From CAIWTU01 sp963815135 (GTDB taxonomy: Bacteria > Desulfobacterota > Desulfuromonadia > Geobacterales > Geobacteraceae), in NCBI GenBank assembly GCA_963815135.1, contig CAWFFO010000009.1, forward strand, positions 1 through 64,000: a DNA stretch of 64,000 bases, read 5' to 3'. Positions within the stretch are counted from its first letter, which is position 1, and each line of letters opens with the position of its first letter. A program made the translations under genes and the position numbers. Below, piece by piece: positions 56,749 to 64,000 of this stretch. The notes beneath the pieces were generated by a model that was not told where the DNA came from, ran no database searches, and was given only the letters and a program-made list of their open reading frames with translations.

Positions 56749-57063
56749 TTAAAAAAGCCCGGGTATGTTGAGTCCGCCGGTCAATTTGTTCATCTCGGAA
56801 GCAAGTTCGGTTTGAACTTTTTTCAGTGCTTCGTTTACCGCTGAGACAACCAGATCCTGAAGCATTTCCACGTCTTCCGGATCAACGGCCTCTTTTTTTA
56901 TGGTTAGGGAAAGCAGCTGGTTTTTCCCGTTTACAACTGCCGAAACCGCTCCGCCACCGACAGTGGCTTCAGCTGTTTTATGGGCGGCTTCTTCCTGTAG
57001 TCGTGCCATTTTTTGCTGCATCATCTGTGCTTGTTTCATTATCTGTGCAAGACCTTTTGACAT
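56749..57063 (-). CDS. ybaB: YbaB/EbfC family nucleoid-associated protein
   Basis: Small dimeric DNA-binding protein of 104 residues: GLAQIMKQAQMMQQKMARLQ helix, the central GGGAVSAVVNGKNQLLSLTI sheet and the C-terminal VSAVNEALKKVQTELASEMN helix. The ending GGLNIPGLF is family-typical. It lies 15 bp downstream of dnaX, the classic arrangement. Confidence 0.93.
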   Translation of the reverse strand: MSKGLAQIMKQAQMMQQKMARLQEEAAHKTAEATVGGGAVSAVVNGKNQLLSLTIKKEAVDPEDVEMLQDLVVSAVNEALKKVQTELASEMNKLTGGLNIPGLF

Positions 57064-57078
57064 CTGGTAAATCCTCCC

Positions 57079-58777
57079 TCAAATGTTATTCCGATTTTTT
57101 CCCGAATTATTATCAAGTTCCCCTATTTCGCATATTTCTCCGCTGAATATCTCAACGGCGGCTTCAACCATGGGGTGGTTTTTTCCTTCGTGCTGAATCC
57201 TTGACTGCTGCTCATTTGCCCGAAGATTTTTTTTTTCCATTTCTGAGGGCGGCAGTCCTTTCATATCCCCTGAAAGGGGGACCAGTTCAAGGGCCGGCAG
57301 GGATTTTAAATACTGTTGCAGCAGTTCCTTTATTGATGACTGGGAATCCTGATCCCTGAGTGCCGTCAGATAAAATGAACCGGCGGCAAATCCTATTTTT
57401 ACAGAAGATTCCGAAAATTCCAGAGGTACGCCATGTTCGAGTAATGAGCCGAGACTGACTTTTCTGCCGGTGACAAAAGAAACGAATTCAGACCAGCCGC
57501 CTTTAACTTCATTATGCGTCACTGCCTGGTCGCGGACCTGGGTTGTGGTTTTACAGTCGTTTAGCTCCGCGGGTTGCCTGGGCGCGTGCCGGGAAGTCTC
57601 CTTGGTGGCTGATGGCTGGTCAAATTCGGATTTCTCACACTTTTCCATTGTCTTAATCTTATCCAGGATTTCCTGGACAGGTACAATGGGGGCAATGGTG
57701 CACATTTTAACGAGAGCCATTTCGAGGATGAGTCGCGGAAAGCCGGAAAGGGCCATCTCGCTTTCGGCTTTCAGGAGTATGGTAAGGTGTCTTTGAAGAT
57801 CTTCCTGCTTTAAGTCTGTCGCTTGTGCAGTTATATCCGTCAGTTCCCCCTCTGCCAGATCCAGCAATTCGCGAGGGTTGTCGACCAGGCGGATAATGGT
57901 CATGTTCCTGAAATGGTTTATCAGTTCCTGGCAGAAATACCGCATGTTGCAGCCGAAATCGTCGGCTTTTTTCACCACTTCAAGGGCAGCCTGGCAATCT
58001 CTTGAAAAAACTGCTCGAGAGGTATCAAGCAGAAGTCGTCTGTCGACGACACCCAGGAGAGTGGTAACCTCTTCGCTCTGAACGGTATCACCGCAGAAAG
58101 CGAGGACCTGGTCCAGGGTGGAAAGAGCATCCCGCATGCTTCCATCGCCTTTTCGCGCAATTGTCGACAGTGCTTCTTCGTTTATGGTTATGTTTTCCCT
58201 GTCGGTAATCTGGCGGAGACGCTCAACGATCTTCTGTAAAGTGATGCGCTTGAAATCGAATCTCTGGCAGCGGGAAAGTATGGTAACGGGAACCTTGTGT
58301 GGCTCGGTCGTGGCGAAAATGAATTTTACATGGGCGGGCGGTTCTTCCAGTGTTTTCAGCAGGGCGTTGAAGGCGCTGGTTGAAAGCATGTGCACTTCAT
58401 CGATAATGAATATTTTGAAGCGGAGCGGAAGAAGGGAGATATTTGATGTTTTCCCGCAACTCGCGGATATCATCCACGCCGGTGTTTGACGCGCCGTCGA
58501 TCTCGAAGACATCGACGGATTTGCCGGGGTTATGGAAGTGCAGGCGGAGCAAGCGTTGCACGGCTCGGCAGATGGACCGTTTTCGCATTCAGCGCCTTGG
58601 CCAGGATGCGCAGCGGCACTGGTTTTACCGACGCCCCTGGCCCCCGGTAAAGAGAAATGCATGGGCAACCCTGCCGGAACCAATGGCGTTCTGAAGGGTC
58701 CTGCTGACATGCTCCTGTCCGACAAGGTCGCCGAAAGTCTGGGGACGCCATTTTCTGGCTAATACAAGGTAGGACAC
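57079..58777 (-). CDS. dnaX: DNA polymerase III subunits gamma/tau, N-terminus frameshifted
   Basis: Clamp-loader ATPase. The start GTG 58777 gives MSYLVLARKWRPQTFGDLVG, continuing as QEHVSRTLQNAIGSGRVAHA and FLFTG, the universal DnaX N-terminus. Three small indels follow: an extra G in the five-G run (58652-58648 region), one near 58612-58618, and a missing base near the CENGPSAEPCNACSAC zinc motif. The next stop-free part has Walker B KIFIIDEVHMLS, sensor ATTEPHKVPVTILSRCQRF and domain III. Since dnaX is essential, the breaks are probably sequence errors. The C-terminal tau part (from about residue 360) is low-complexity. Confidence 0.93.
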
Positions 58778-58941
58778 GCGATTTGAACCTCGCTGCAATC
58801 ATTGATGATACATGCGAAGATCGAAATCGATGCGGGAGGCCGGATTTTGTTCACCGCTATTCGGGTTTCCGCATCGTCCCGAAGCCGATATCTTCAGTGC
58901 CCGGACCGGTTTCAACATGCGTAAAAAGGTTGCGGGCACAG

Positions 58942-59046
<105 letters not shown>

Positions 59047-59122
59047 TCTGACTCCGCAAAAACATAGCTCACCCGGCTATCGGCAAGTCGCCGGCGGATA
59101 TTTCCCGACGATGAAATAACTA

Positions 59123-59213
59123 TGGCGGAGAGAGAGGGATTCGAACCCTCGGTACGCTATTAACATACACACGCTTTCCAGGCGTGCTCCTTCAACCGCT
59201 CGGACATCTCTCC
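59123..59213 (-). tRNA. tRNA-Ser (anticodon GGA)
   Basis: Read on the minus strand: acceptor GGAGAGA/TCTCTCC with discriminator G and encoded CCA. The anticodon loop CTGGAAA has the GGA anticodon. A class II variable arm (GTATG...CGTAC) and T-loop GGTTCGAATCCC are typical of serine tRNA. The total is 91 nt. Confidence 0.97.
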
Positions 59214-59334
59214 GCAAAAACGAACTATAGTATATCAATTTTTTTTTGTAAAGGATATTTTGCCGCCTGACGGCTTGTGATACCGGCGGCTTTCCGGCCT
59301 GATGGGACTAATTTATCCACTCGAATTTCCACCC

Positions 59335-59374
59335 TTGACAAATTACAGAAGTTGTAATACTTACCGTTAGGTAA
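59335..59374 (+). promoter_or_regulatory. tetR promoter with two stacked palindromes
   Basis: A -35 TTGACA (59335-59340) is followed in the spacer by ATTACA-N5-TGTAAT (59342-59358) and then TTACC-GTTA-GGTAA (59361-59374). The -10 is weak. Both symmetric sites overlap or flank the promoter, suiting autoregulation by the TetR protein encoded 30 bp on and control of operon B. Confidence 0.55.
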
Positions 59375-59403
59375 ATATATCAGCCGTCAATGATAACAGG
59401 TAA

Positions 59404-60048
59404 ATGAAAGTTATGTCGTTTTCCGAAAAAGATAACAGCCAGACGCCCGAGGTTTGCTCCCGGCTCCTGTCTGCTGCACTCGAATTGTTCACGCGCAAGG
59501 GTTATGCGGCGACTTCGGTCCGCGAGATTGTCGAGGTTGCCGGGGTCACCAAGCCAGCCCTTTACTACTATTTCGGCAGCAAGGAAGGCATCTACCTGAA
59601 TCTTATGCGGGAACCATTCGGACTTCTGGACGAGCTTCTAGATTCGTTCCCCGGCAGTGACGGCGACAGCACCGGTTACTCGCTCAAACGGCTCTGCGAA
59701 AGCTTATTCATGCTTTTTCTCAAGCATCTCGATACGGCACGCCTGATGTATTCAATCTATTACGGGCCGCCGCAGGGCGCTCCATTCTTCGACTTTGACG
59801 AATATCACAAAAAACTGCAGGCTAAAGTGCGAAAGCTAGTAGAACAGGGGGTCAGCTCTGGAGAGTTCGCTCCCGTAGATGCCGGTGACACGATGTGGAT
59901 TATCATCGGTGTTTTGAATGTGGCAATGGAAGAACAGCTCTGCAGGGAAAAGCCGGGGATTGACCTGATGGGGCTGGTACGTATGCTTACCCTTGTTCTT
60001 GGGGGAATTGCCGGTCAGGCAACTGATGGTCCCCGTCGGACATCCTGA
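59404..60048 (+). CDS. TetR/AcrR family transcriptional regulator
   Basis: The N-terminal HTH is typical: RLLSAALELFTRKGYAATSV, REIVEVAGVTKPALYYYFGS, KEGIYLNLM. The remaining part is an alpha-helical ligand-binding domain with the usual low similarity. Length of 214 residues. ATG 59404 is used; a second ATG lies at 59413. It stands 17 bp upstream of the outer-membrane efflux gene and most likely represses operon B through the palindromes in its promoter. Confidence 0.92.
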   Translation: MKVMSFSEKDNSQTPEVCSRLLSAALELFTRKGYAATSVREIVEVAGVTKPALYYYFGSKEGIYLNLMREPFGLLDELLDSFPGSDGDSTGYSLKRLCESLFMLFLKHLDTARLMYSIYYGPPQGAPFFDFDEYHKKLQAKVRKLVEQGVSSGEFAPVDAGDTMWIIIGVLNVAMEEQLCREKPGIDLMGLVRMLTLVLGGIAGQATDGPRRTS

Positions 60049-60065
60049 AAATATGGAGTGAAAAC

Positions 60066-61562
60066 GTGTCTAAACCTATTCGTCTATGGACTGCAACCTT
60101 TTTGATCGCCATTTTGACGGGCGGATGCGCAGTAGGTCCCGATTTCCATGTACCCCCAGCCACCGGCGCGAACACATATACCGCATCGCCGCTGCCGCCG
60201 GAAACAGCAGTATCACCTACGCCAGGTGGCGCTACGCAGCTCTTTGTCCCCGGCAAGGAGATACCTTCCCAGTGGTGGACGTTATTTCATTCCAGGGCTC
60301 TGGCCAAACTCATAGATGAGTCTCTGAAGAACAGCCCAACTCTGGCTGCGGCGCAGGCCGCACTTGTTGAGGCAAGGGAGAACCGGCGCGCCCAGCTGGG
60401 AGCATTGTTTCCCAGTGTGGACGGCAGCTTTTCGGCTAAACGAAGCGAGTTCACCGGTGCCTCGTTCGGCCAGCCGGAAGCCTCCGGAGGGGTGTTCACA
60501 CTTTATAACGCTTCAGTAAGCGTTTCATACACTCTCGACATTTTCGGAGCAACACGGCGCGGCCTTGAGGTCCTGCAGGCGCAGGTCGATAATCAGCGTT
60601 TCCTGTTCGAAGGCGCCCGGCTTACTCTCACCTCCAACATTGTCACAACCGCTGTGCAGGAAGCTTCCATTCGCGCACAGATCAAGGCGACTCGTGAAAT
60701 CATTGCCGTGCAGGAGTTGCAACTGGGGTTGGTGGAAAGGCAGTTTAATCTCGGAGGAGTTTCCCGTTCCGACGTGCTCGCCCAACAGGCGCAACTTGCC
60801 CAGACTCGGGCAACTCTGCCGCCGTTGGAAAAACAGCTCTCACAGACGCGCCACCTGTTGGCGGTTTTAGCCGGCAAACCACCCGGCGAGGCGGGAACTC
60901 TGCCGCAATTCGAGCTTGACGGGTTTGAATTGCCGCAGGATCTGCCGGTCAGTCTGCCGTCCTCGCTGGTACACCAGCGGCCGGACATCCGCGCCTCGGA
61001 AGAGCTCCTGCATTCGGCGTGCGCCCAGATCGGGGTGGCAACCGCAAACCTGTTTCCACAGCTGACGCTATCGGGTAATTACGGGTCGGAGGCCGTCAAA
61101 CTGGGAAGCCTATTCGCCAGCGGTACGTCGATCTGGTCTCTTGGCGGAGCGTTGCTCCAGCCGATCTTCCGCGGCGGAGAGTTGATGGCCAAACGCCGCG
61201 CCGCAATTGCCGCCTATGATCAGGCCGCTGCCCAATACCGCGAAACCGTCCTGCAGGCCTTTCAAAATGTTGCAGATGTACTGCGGGCGCTGGACCTGGA
61301 CGCGCAAACCCTCAAGGCCCAGGCTGAAGCTGAAACGGCCGCGCGGGATTCGCTGGATCTTACCCGAAATCAGTTCAATCTCGGCGCAGTCAGCTACCTG
61401 TCGCTTCTCAACGCCGAACGTCAGCATCAGCAAGCCCTGATCAGCCTGGTCCAATCGCGGGCCGCACGATTTGCGGACACCGCGGCGCTGTTTCAGGCGA
61501 TGGGCGGCGGGTGGTGGAACCTTCCCAGGCAGACCGAAGCGGCGGCAACGCAAAAAGATTGA
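60066..61562 (+). CDS. RND efflux outer-membrane lipoprotein, NodT/OprM family (operon B)
   Basis: Intact channel of 498 residues. GTG start follows ATGGAGTGAAAAC. Signal peptide with lipobox (LTGGC) then AVGPDF. Two TolC/OEP repeats: the first includes QWWTLFHSRALAKLIDESL and SVSYTLDIFGATRRGLEVL; the second runs from ARASEELLHSA-like RASEELLHSACAQIG to GAVSYLSLLNAERQHQQALI. It is the paralogue of the frameshifted gene at 1134 and shows where that copy is broken. The adaptor gene follows. Confidence 0.95.
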   Translation: MSKPIRLWTATFLIAILTGGCAVGPDFHVPPATGANTYTASPLPPETAVSPTPGGATQLFVPGKEIPSQWWTLFHSRALAKLIDESLKNSPTLAAAQAALVEARENRRAQLGALFPSVDGSFSAKRSEFTGASFGQPEASGGVFTLYNASVSVSYTLDIFGATRRGLEVLQAQVDNQRFLFEGARLTLTSNIVTTAVQEASIRAQIKATREIIAVQELQLGLVERQFNLGGVSRSDVLAQQAQLAQTRATLPPLEKQLSQTRHLLAVLAGKPPGEAGTLPQFELDGFELPQDLPVSLPSSLVHQRPDIRASEELLHSACAQIGVATANLFPQLTLSGNYGSEAVKLGSLFASGTSIWSLGGALLQPIFRGGELMAKRRAAIAAYDQAAAQYRETVLQAFQNVADVLRALDLDAQTLKAQAEAETAARDSLDLTRNQFNLGAVSYLSLLNAERQHQQALISLVQSRAARFADTAALFQAMGGGWWNLPRQTEAAATQKD

Positions 61563-61610
61563 CGAGAATATGTATATGATCACATGGAAATTCACATGGA
61601 GAGTTATTTT

Positions 61611-62741
61611 ATGACCAAGCGCATGGTAATAATGCTGTTATGTGTGGGCCTTCTGTTCGGCGCCATTTTCGGGTTCCAGATCTTCAAGTCGAAGATGATC
61701 AAAAAGGCCATGTCTTCGCAAAAAGCCCCACCTGTGGTGGTAACGGCAATGAAGGCCGAATACCAGAGCTGGCAGCCGCAAATCAAGGCGGTGGGCAGCC
61801 TGCGCGCGGTACGCGGCGTTGATGTGACCACCGAAATTGCAGGCCTTGTGCGGTCTATACATTTCAGGTCGGGACAGGACATCAGAAGCGGTCAGTTGCT
61901 CGTGCAGCTTAACGCCGACTCCGACATTGCCCAGTTGGGTTCGCTCGAAGCCGCCGCTGAACTTGCCGGCACCGTATATGAGCGCGACAAGAAGCAGTTT
62001 GCCGTAAAGGCGGTAAGCCAGGCAACCCTTGACGCGGACGCCGCAGATCTCAAGAGTAAACAAGCCCTGGTTGCACAGCAGAAAGCTCTGGTGGATAAAA
62101 AGACCATCAGCGCTCCATTTGCCGGGCGCCTCGGCATCAGCACCGTGAATCCGGGGCAATACCTGAACCCGGGCGACAAGATCGTCACCCTGCAGTCGCT
62201 GGACAAACTCTATGTGGATTTCTATCTGCCGCAGCAGGAACTTGCCCGAATATCGGCTGGACAGAAGGTTGTTCTCAGTACCGATACATTCCCCGGCAGA
62301 ACTTTTCCCGGAAAAATAGCCACTATTGATCCCAAGGTCGATCCGGCAACACGCAATTTCCAGGCTGAGGCGACAATTGCCAATCCGGACCACTCACTGC
62401 TTCCCGGTATGTACGCGTCTGTGCAGATTATGGCCGGCGAAACAAAACGTTACCTGACCCTGCCGCAAACCTCTGTTACTTACAATCCTTACGGAGAGAC
62501 TGTCTATATTGTCGAGAAAAGCGGAAAAGGGCCGGATGGTAAACCGTTGCTGACGGCAAAGCAGATTTTCGTGACCGTTGACGGCACAAGGGGCGACCAG
62601 GTGTCAATTCTCAAGGGGATCAGCGAAGGCGACCTTGTGGTCACCAGCGGCCAGGTCAAACTGAGGAGCGGAAGCACGGTGATCATCAATAACAAGGTGC
62701 AGCCCGGAAACGAGGTCGCACCCAAGCCCGTGGACGAATAA
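61611..62741 (+). CDS. RND efflux periplasmic adaptor (membrane fusion protein, operon B)
   Basis: ATG 61611 has TGGAGAG about 8 bases upstream; an in-frame ATG at 61584 is less well placed. An N-terminal helix (MVIMLLCVGLLFGAIFGFQI) anchors it. The lipoyl/biotinyl half-motifs are EIAGLVRSIHFRSGQDIRSG and RLGISTVNPGQYLNPGDKIV. A short hairpin, a beta-barrel (VDFYLPQQELARISAG) and the membrane-proximal GDLVVTSGQVKLRSGSTVII follow. Length of 376 residues is typical of MexE/AcrA adaptors. It lies upstream of the pump, but separated by about 200 bp. Confidence 0.93.
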   Translation: MTKRMVIMLLCVGLLFGAIFGFQIFKSKMIKKAMSSQKAPPVVVTAMKAEYQSWQPQIKAVGSLRAVRGVDVTTEIAGLVRSIHFRSGQDIRSGQLLVQLNADSDIAQLGSLEAAAELAGTVYERDKKQFAVKAVSQATLDADAADLKSKQALVAQQKALVDKKTISAPFAGRLGISTVNPGQYLNPGDKIVTLQSLDKLYVDFYLPQQELARISAGQKVVLSTDTFPGRTFPGKIATIDPKVDPATRNFQAEATIANPDHSLLPGMYASVQIMAGETKRYLTLPQTSVTYNPYGETVYIVEKSGKGPDGKPLLTAKQIFVTVDGTRGDQVSILKGISEGDLVVTSGQVKLRSGSTVIINNKVQPGNEVAPKPVDE

Positions 62742-62762
62742 AACAGGAAAAGTTTTTTGTCG

Positions 62763-62892
62763 CTGAGACACGGAAACTCGCAGTTTTTACTGAGTAATTA
62801 TAATTAAATTTACACATTTATCAGATTATTGAAAGTCCATTTTTTGACTGATTATCGTAAAGATTGTTCCTCTCTGTGACTCCTGGTCTCAG
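62763..62892. repeat. Imperfect inverted-repeat element inside RND operon B
   Basis: CTGAGACACGG (62763-62773) near the adaptor end and its rough complement CCTGGTCTCAG (62882-62892) bound an AT-rich core of about 110 bp. The element explains why this gap is 204 bp while the same junction in operon A is 3 bp. It resembles dispersed CTGAGACACxGAG-type intergenic repeats. Whether it affects expression of the pump gene is unknown. Confidence 0.5.
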
Positions 62893-62945
62893 TGGTAAGG
62901 ATACGGTTCTCAGTATATATGCCTTCTTCTGATTAAGGGACCCAT

Positions 62946-64000
62946 ATGAACATTACCGATATTTTCATCCGCCGGCCGGTGCTTGCCACGGTGGTCAGTC
63001 TGCTGATTCTTGTGCTGGGTTTGCGTTCGCTCGATCTTTTGCCGGTGCGGGAATATCCGGAGACACAGAATGCCGTGGTGACAGTTCAGACAGTTTATAC
63101 CGGAGCCGACCCGGCCCTGGTATCCGGCTTTATCACCACTCCCCTGGAAAATTCCATCGCCCAGGCGAACGGCATCGATTATCTCACCTCCAAGAGTACT
63201 CAGAGTGCCAGTACCATCCAGGCCAATCTGCGCCTGAATTACGATCCTAACAAGGCCCTGACCGAAATCAATACCAAGGTCAACGCAGTGCTCAACCAGC
63301 TGCCGAAGGATTCCCAGCAGCCGACCATAACCGTAGCCATAGGCGAGACCATCGACTCCATGTACATGGGGTTTTACAGCAAAGAGTTGCCCACCAACAA
63401 GATAACCGATTACCTGATACGCGTGGTGCAGCCGAAGCTGCAGGCGGTGGAGGGTGTGCAGACGGCGGAGATACTCGGCAAGCGCCAGTTCGCCATGCGT
63501 GCGTGGCTGGAACCGGATAAACTCGCTGCGTATGGAGTGACGGGAACCGATGTGAGCAACGCCCTTGCCGCCAATGATTTTATCTCCGCGGTGGGGCGCA
63601 CGAAAGGGCAGATGGTGACAGTTGACCTCACCGCTGCCACCGGCCTGCACTCGGTTGACGAGTTTCGCAAACTGGTAATAAAGTCACAGAACGGTGCGAT
63701 CGTCAGACTGGGTGATGTGGCAAAAGTCACGCTCGGTTCGGAAGACTATGACACTTCGGTCGCCTTCGACGGCAAGAGCGCCGTCTACATCGGCATCAAG
63801 GTCGCTCCCACGGCCAACCTGCTGACGGTCATCGGCAACGTGCGCAAGGTGTTTCCGGCCATCGAGCAGCAGCTGCCGGAAGGTCTGAACGGCAAGATAG
63901 TGTACGATGCGACAAAATACGTGAACAGCTCCATTCACGAAGTGATTTTCACCCTGATCGAAGCTCTCCTCATAGTAACCGTGGTGATTTTCCTGTTTCT
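62946..64000 (+). CDS. RND efflux inner-membrane pump, HAE1 family (operon B), incomplete at window end
   Basis: The start MNITDIFIRRPVLATVVSLL is the classical RND N-terminus (IFIRRP). The first 351 codons are open to the end of the window, covering TM1, porter subdomains PN1/PN2 (LTEINTKVNAVLNQLPKDSQ; TDYLIRVVQPKLQAVEGVQT; NALAANDFISAVGRTKG) and the start of TM2 (EVIFTLIEALLIVTVVIFLF). It is the paralogue of the broken gene at 3795, but intact as far as seen. No ribosome binding site stronger than TAAGGGA is present. The protein should reach about 1,030 residues. Confidence 0.95.
   Translation, partial: MNITDIFIRRPVLATVVSLLILVLGLRSLDLLPVREYPETQNAVVTVQTVYTGADPALVSGFITTPLENSIAQANGIDYLTSKSTQSASTIQANLRLNYDPNKALTEINTKVNAVLNQLPKDSQQPTITVAIGETIDSMYMGFYSKELPTNKITDYLIRVVQPKLQAVEGVQTAEILGKRQFAMRAWLEPDKLAAYGVTGTDVSNALAANDFISAVGRTKGQMVTVDLTAATGLHSVDEFRKLVIKSQNGAIVRLGDVAKVTLGSEDYDTSVAFDGKSAVYIGIKVAPTANLLTVIGNVRKVFPAIEQQLPEGLNGKIVYDATKYVNSSIHEVIFTLIEALLIVTVVIFLF

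Noticed and set aside
58443..58762. Plus-strand frames opposite the start of dnaX
   Set aside because: They arise from frameshifted antisense sequence; the minus strand encodes the universal DnaX N-terminus.

Overview
The window looks like a chromosomal segment of a Geobacter-like bacterium (Desulfuromonadales/Geobacterales, formerly Deltaproteobacteria). The evidence is a one-chain pyruvate:ferredoxin oxidoreductase next to mglBA, the order nifJ-recR-ybaB-dnaX-SRP RNA-tRNA-Ser, a histidine kinase with an IAHQWRQPL box, flavodiiron/rubredoxin/rubrerythrin oxygen defence beside a caa3 oxidase, and a probable selenocysteine peroxiredoxin. The species cannot be fixed from sequence alone.

Layout. 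1-1,100: AT-rich, poorly coding, ending in a strong palindrome. 1,134-6,905: RND efflux operon A (outer-membrane lipoprotein, adaptor, pump), unusually GC-rich and broken by many one-base frameshifts. 7,061-10,227: histidine phosphatase, retropepsin-like/PDZ lipoprotein, membrane protein, GNAT. 10,520-16,799: PadR regulator, LolD-like ATPase, FtsX-like permease, LolA-like protein and outer-membrane barrel, an envelope export operon. 16,899-19,859: truncated hydrolase, acetoacetate decarboxylase-like enzyme, ICMT-like methyltransferase and EthD protein, headed by a palindrome nearly identical to the one before RND operon A. 20,105-24,019: LuxR solo, ferredoxin-nitroreductase, MoxR ATPase and CoxE-like protein. 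24,205-27,142: cytochrome c peroxidase, UGA-containing peroxiredoxin and a secreted protein, facing thiol peroxidase. 27,319-32,896: small membrane protein, histidine kinase, Met/His-rich protein, CPBP protease, SHOCT and CHRD proteins, transketolase. 33,122-40,118: SCO, coxBACD, ctaA, ctaB and a lipoprotein esterase. 40,170-42,963: Fur/PerR-type regulator, flavodiiron protein, a 39-residue rubredoxin and rubrerythrin. 43,353-46,898: small protein, ThiF/MoeB enzyme, SAM-I riboswitch, metX, glycosyltransferase. 48,345-50,494: mannose-1-phosphate guanylyltransferase and YchF-like GTPase. 50,550-59,213: mglA, mglB, nifJ, recR, ybaB, dnaX, SRP RNA, tRNA-Ser. 59,335-64,000: TetR regulator and intact RND operon B, running off the end.

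The themes are envelope efflux and export (two RND systems and a Lol/FtsX-type system), several parallel peroxide and oxygen defences, and an aerobic terminal oxidase with its heme A and copper assembly genes in an otherwise anaerobe-type genome.

Many reading frames are broken by one-base indels, including essential or conserved genes (dnaX, metX, the 3' end of the FtsX permease). Much of this is probably sequence or assembly error rather than gene decay. Frameshifted genes are therefore given as whole loci, with the break points noted.
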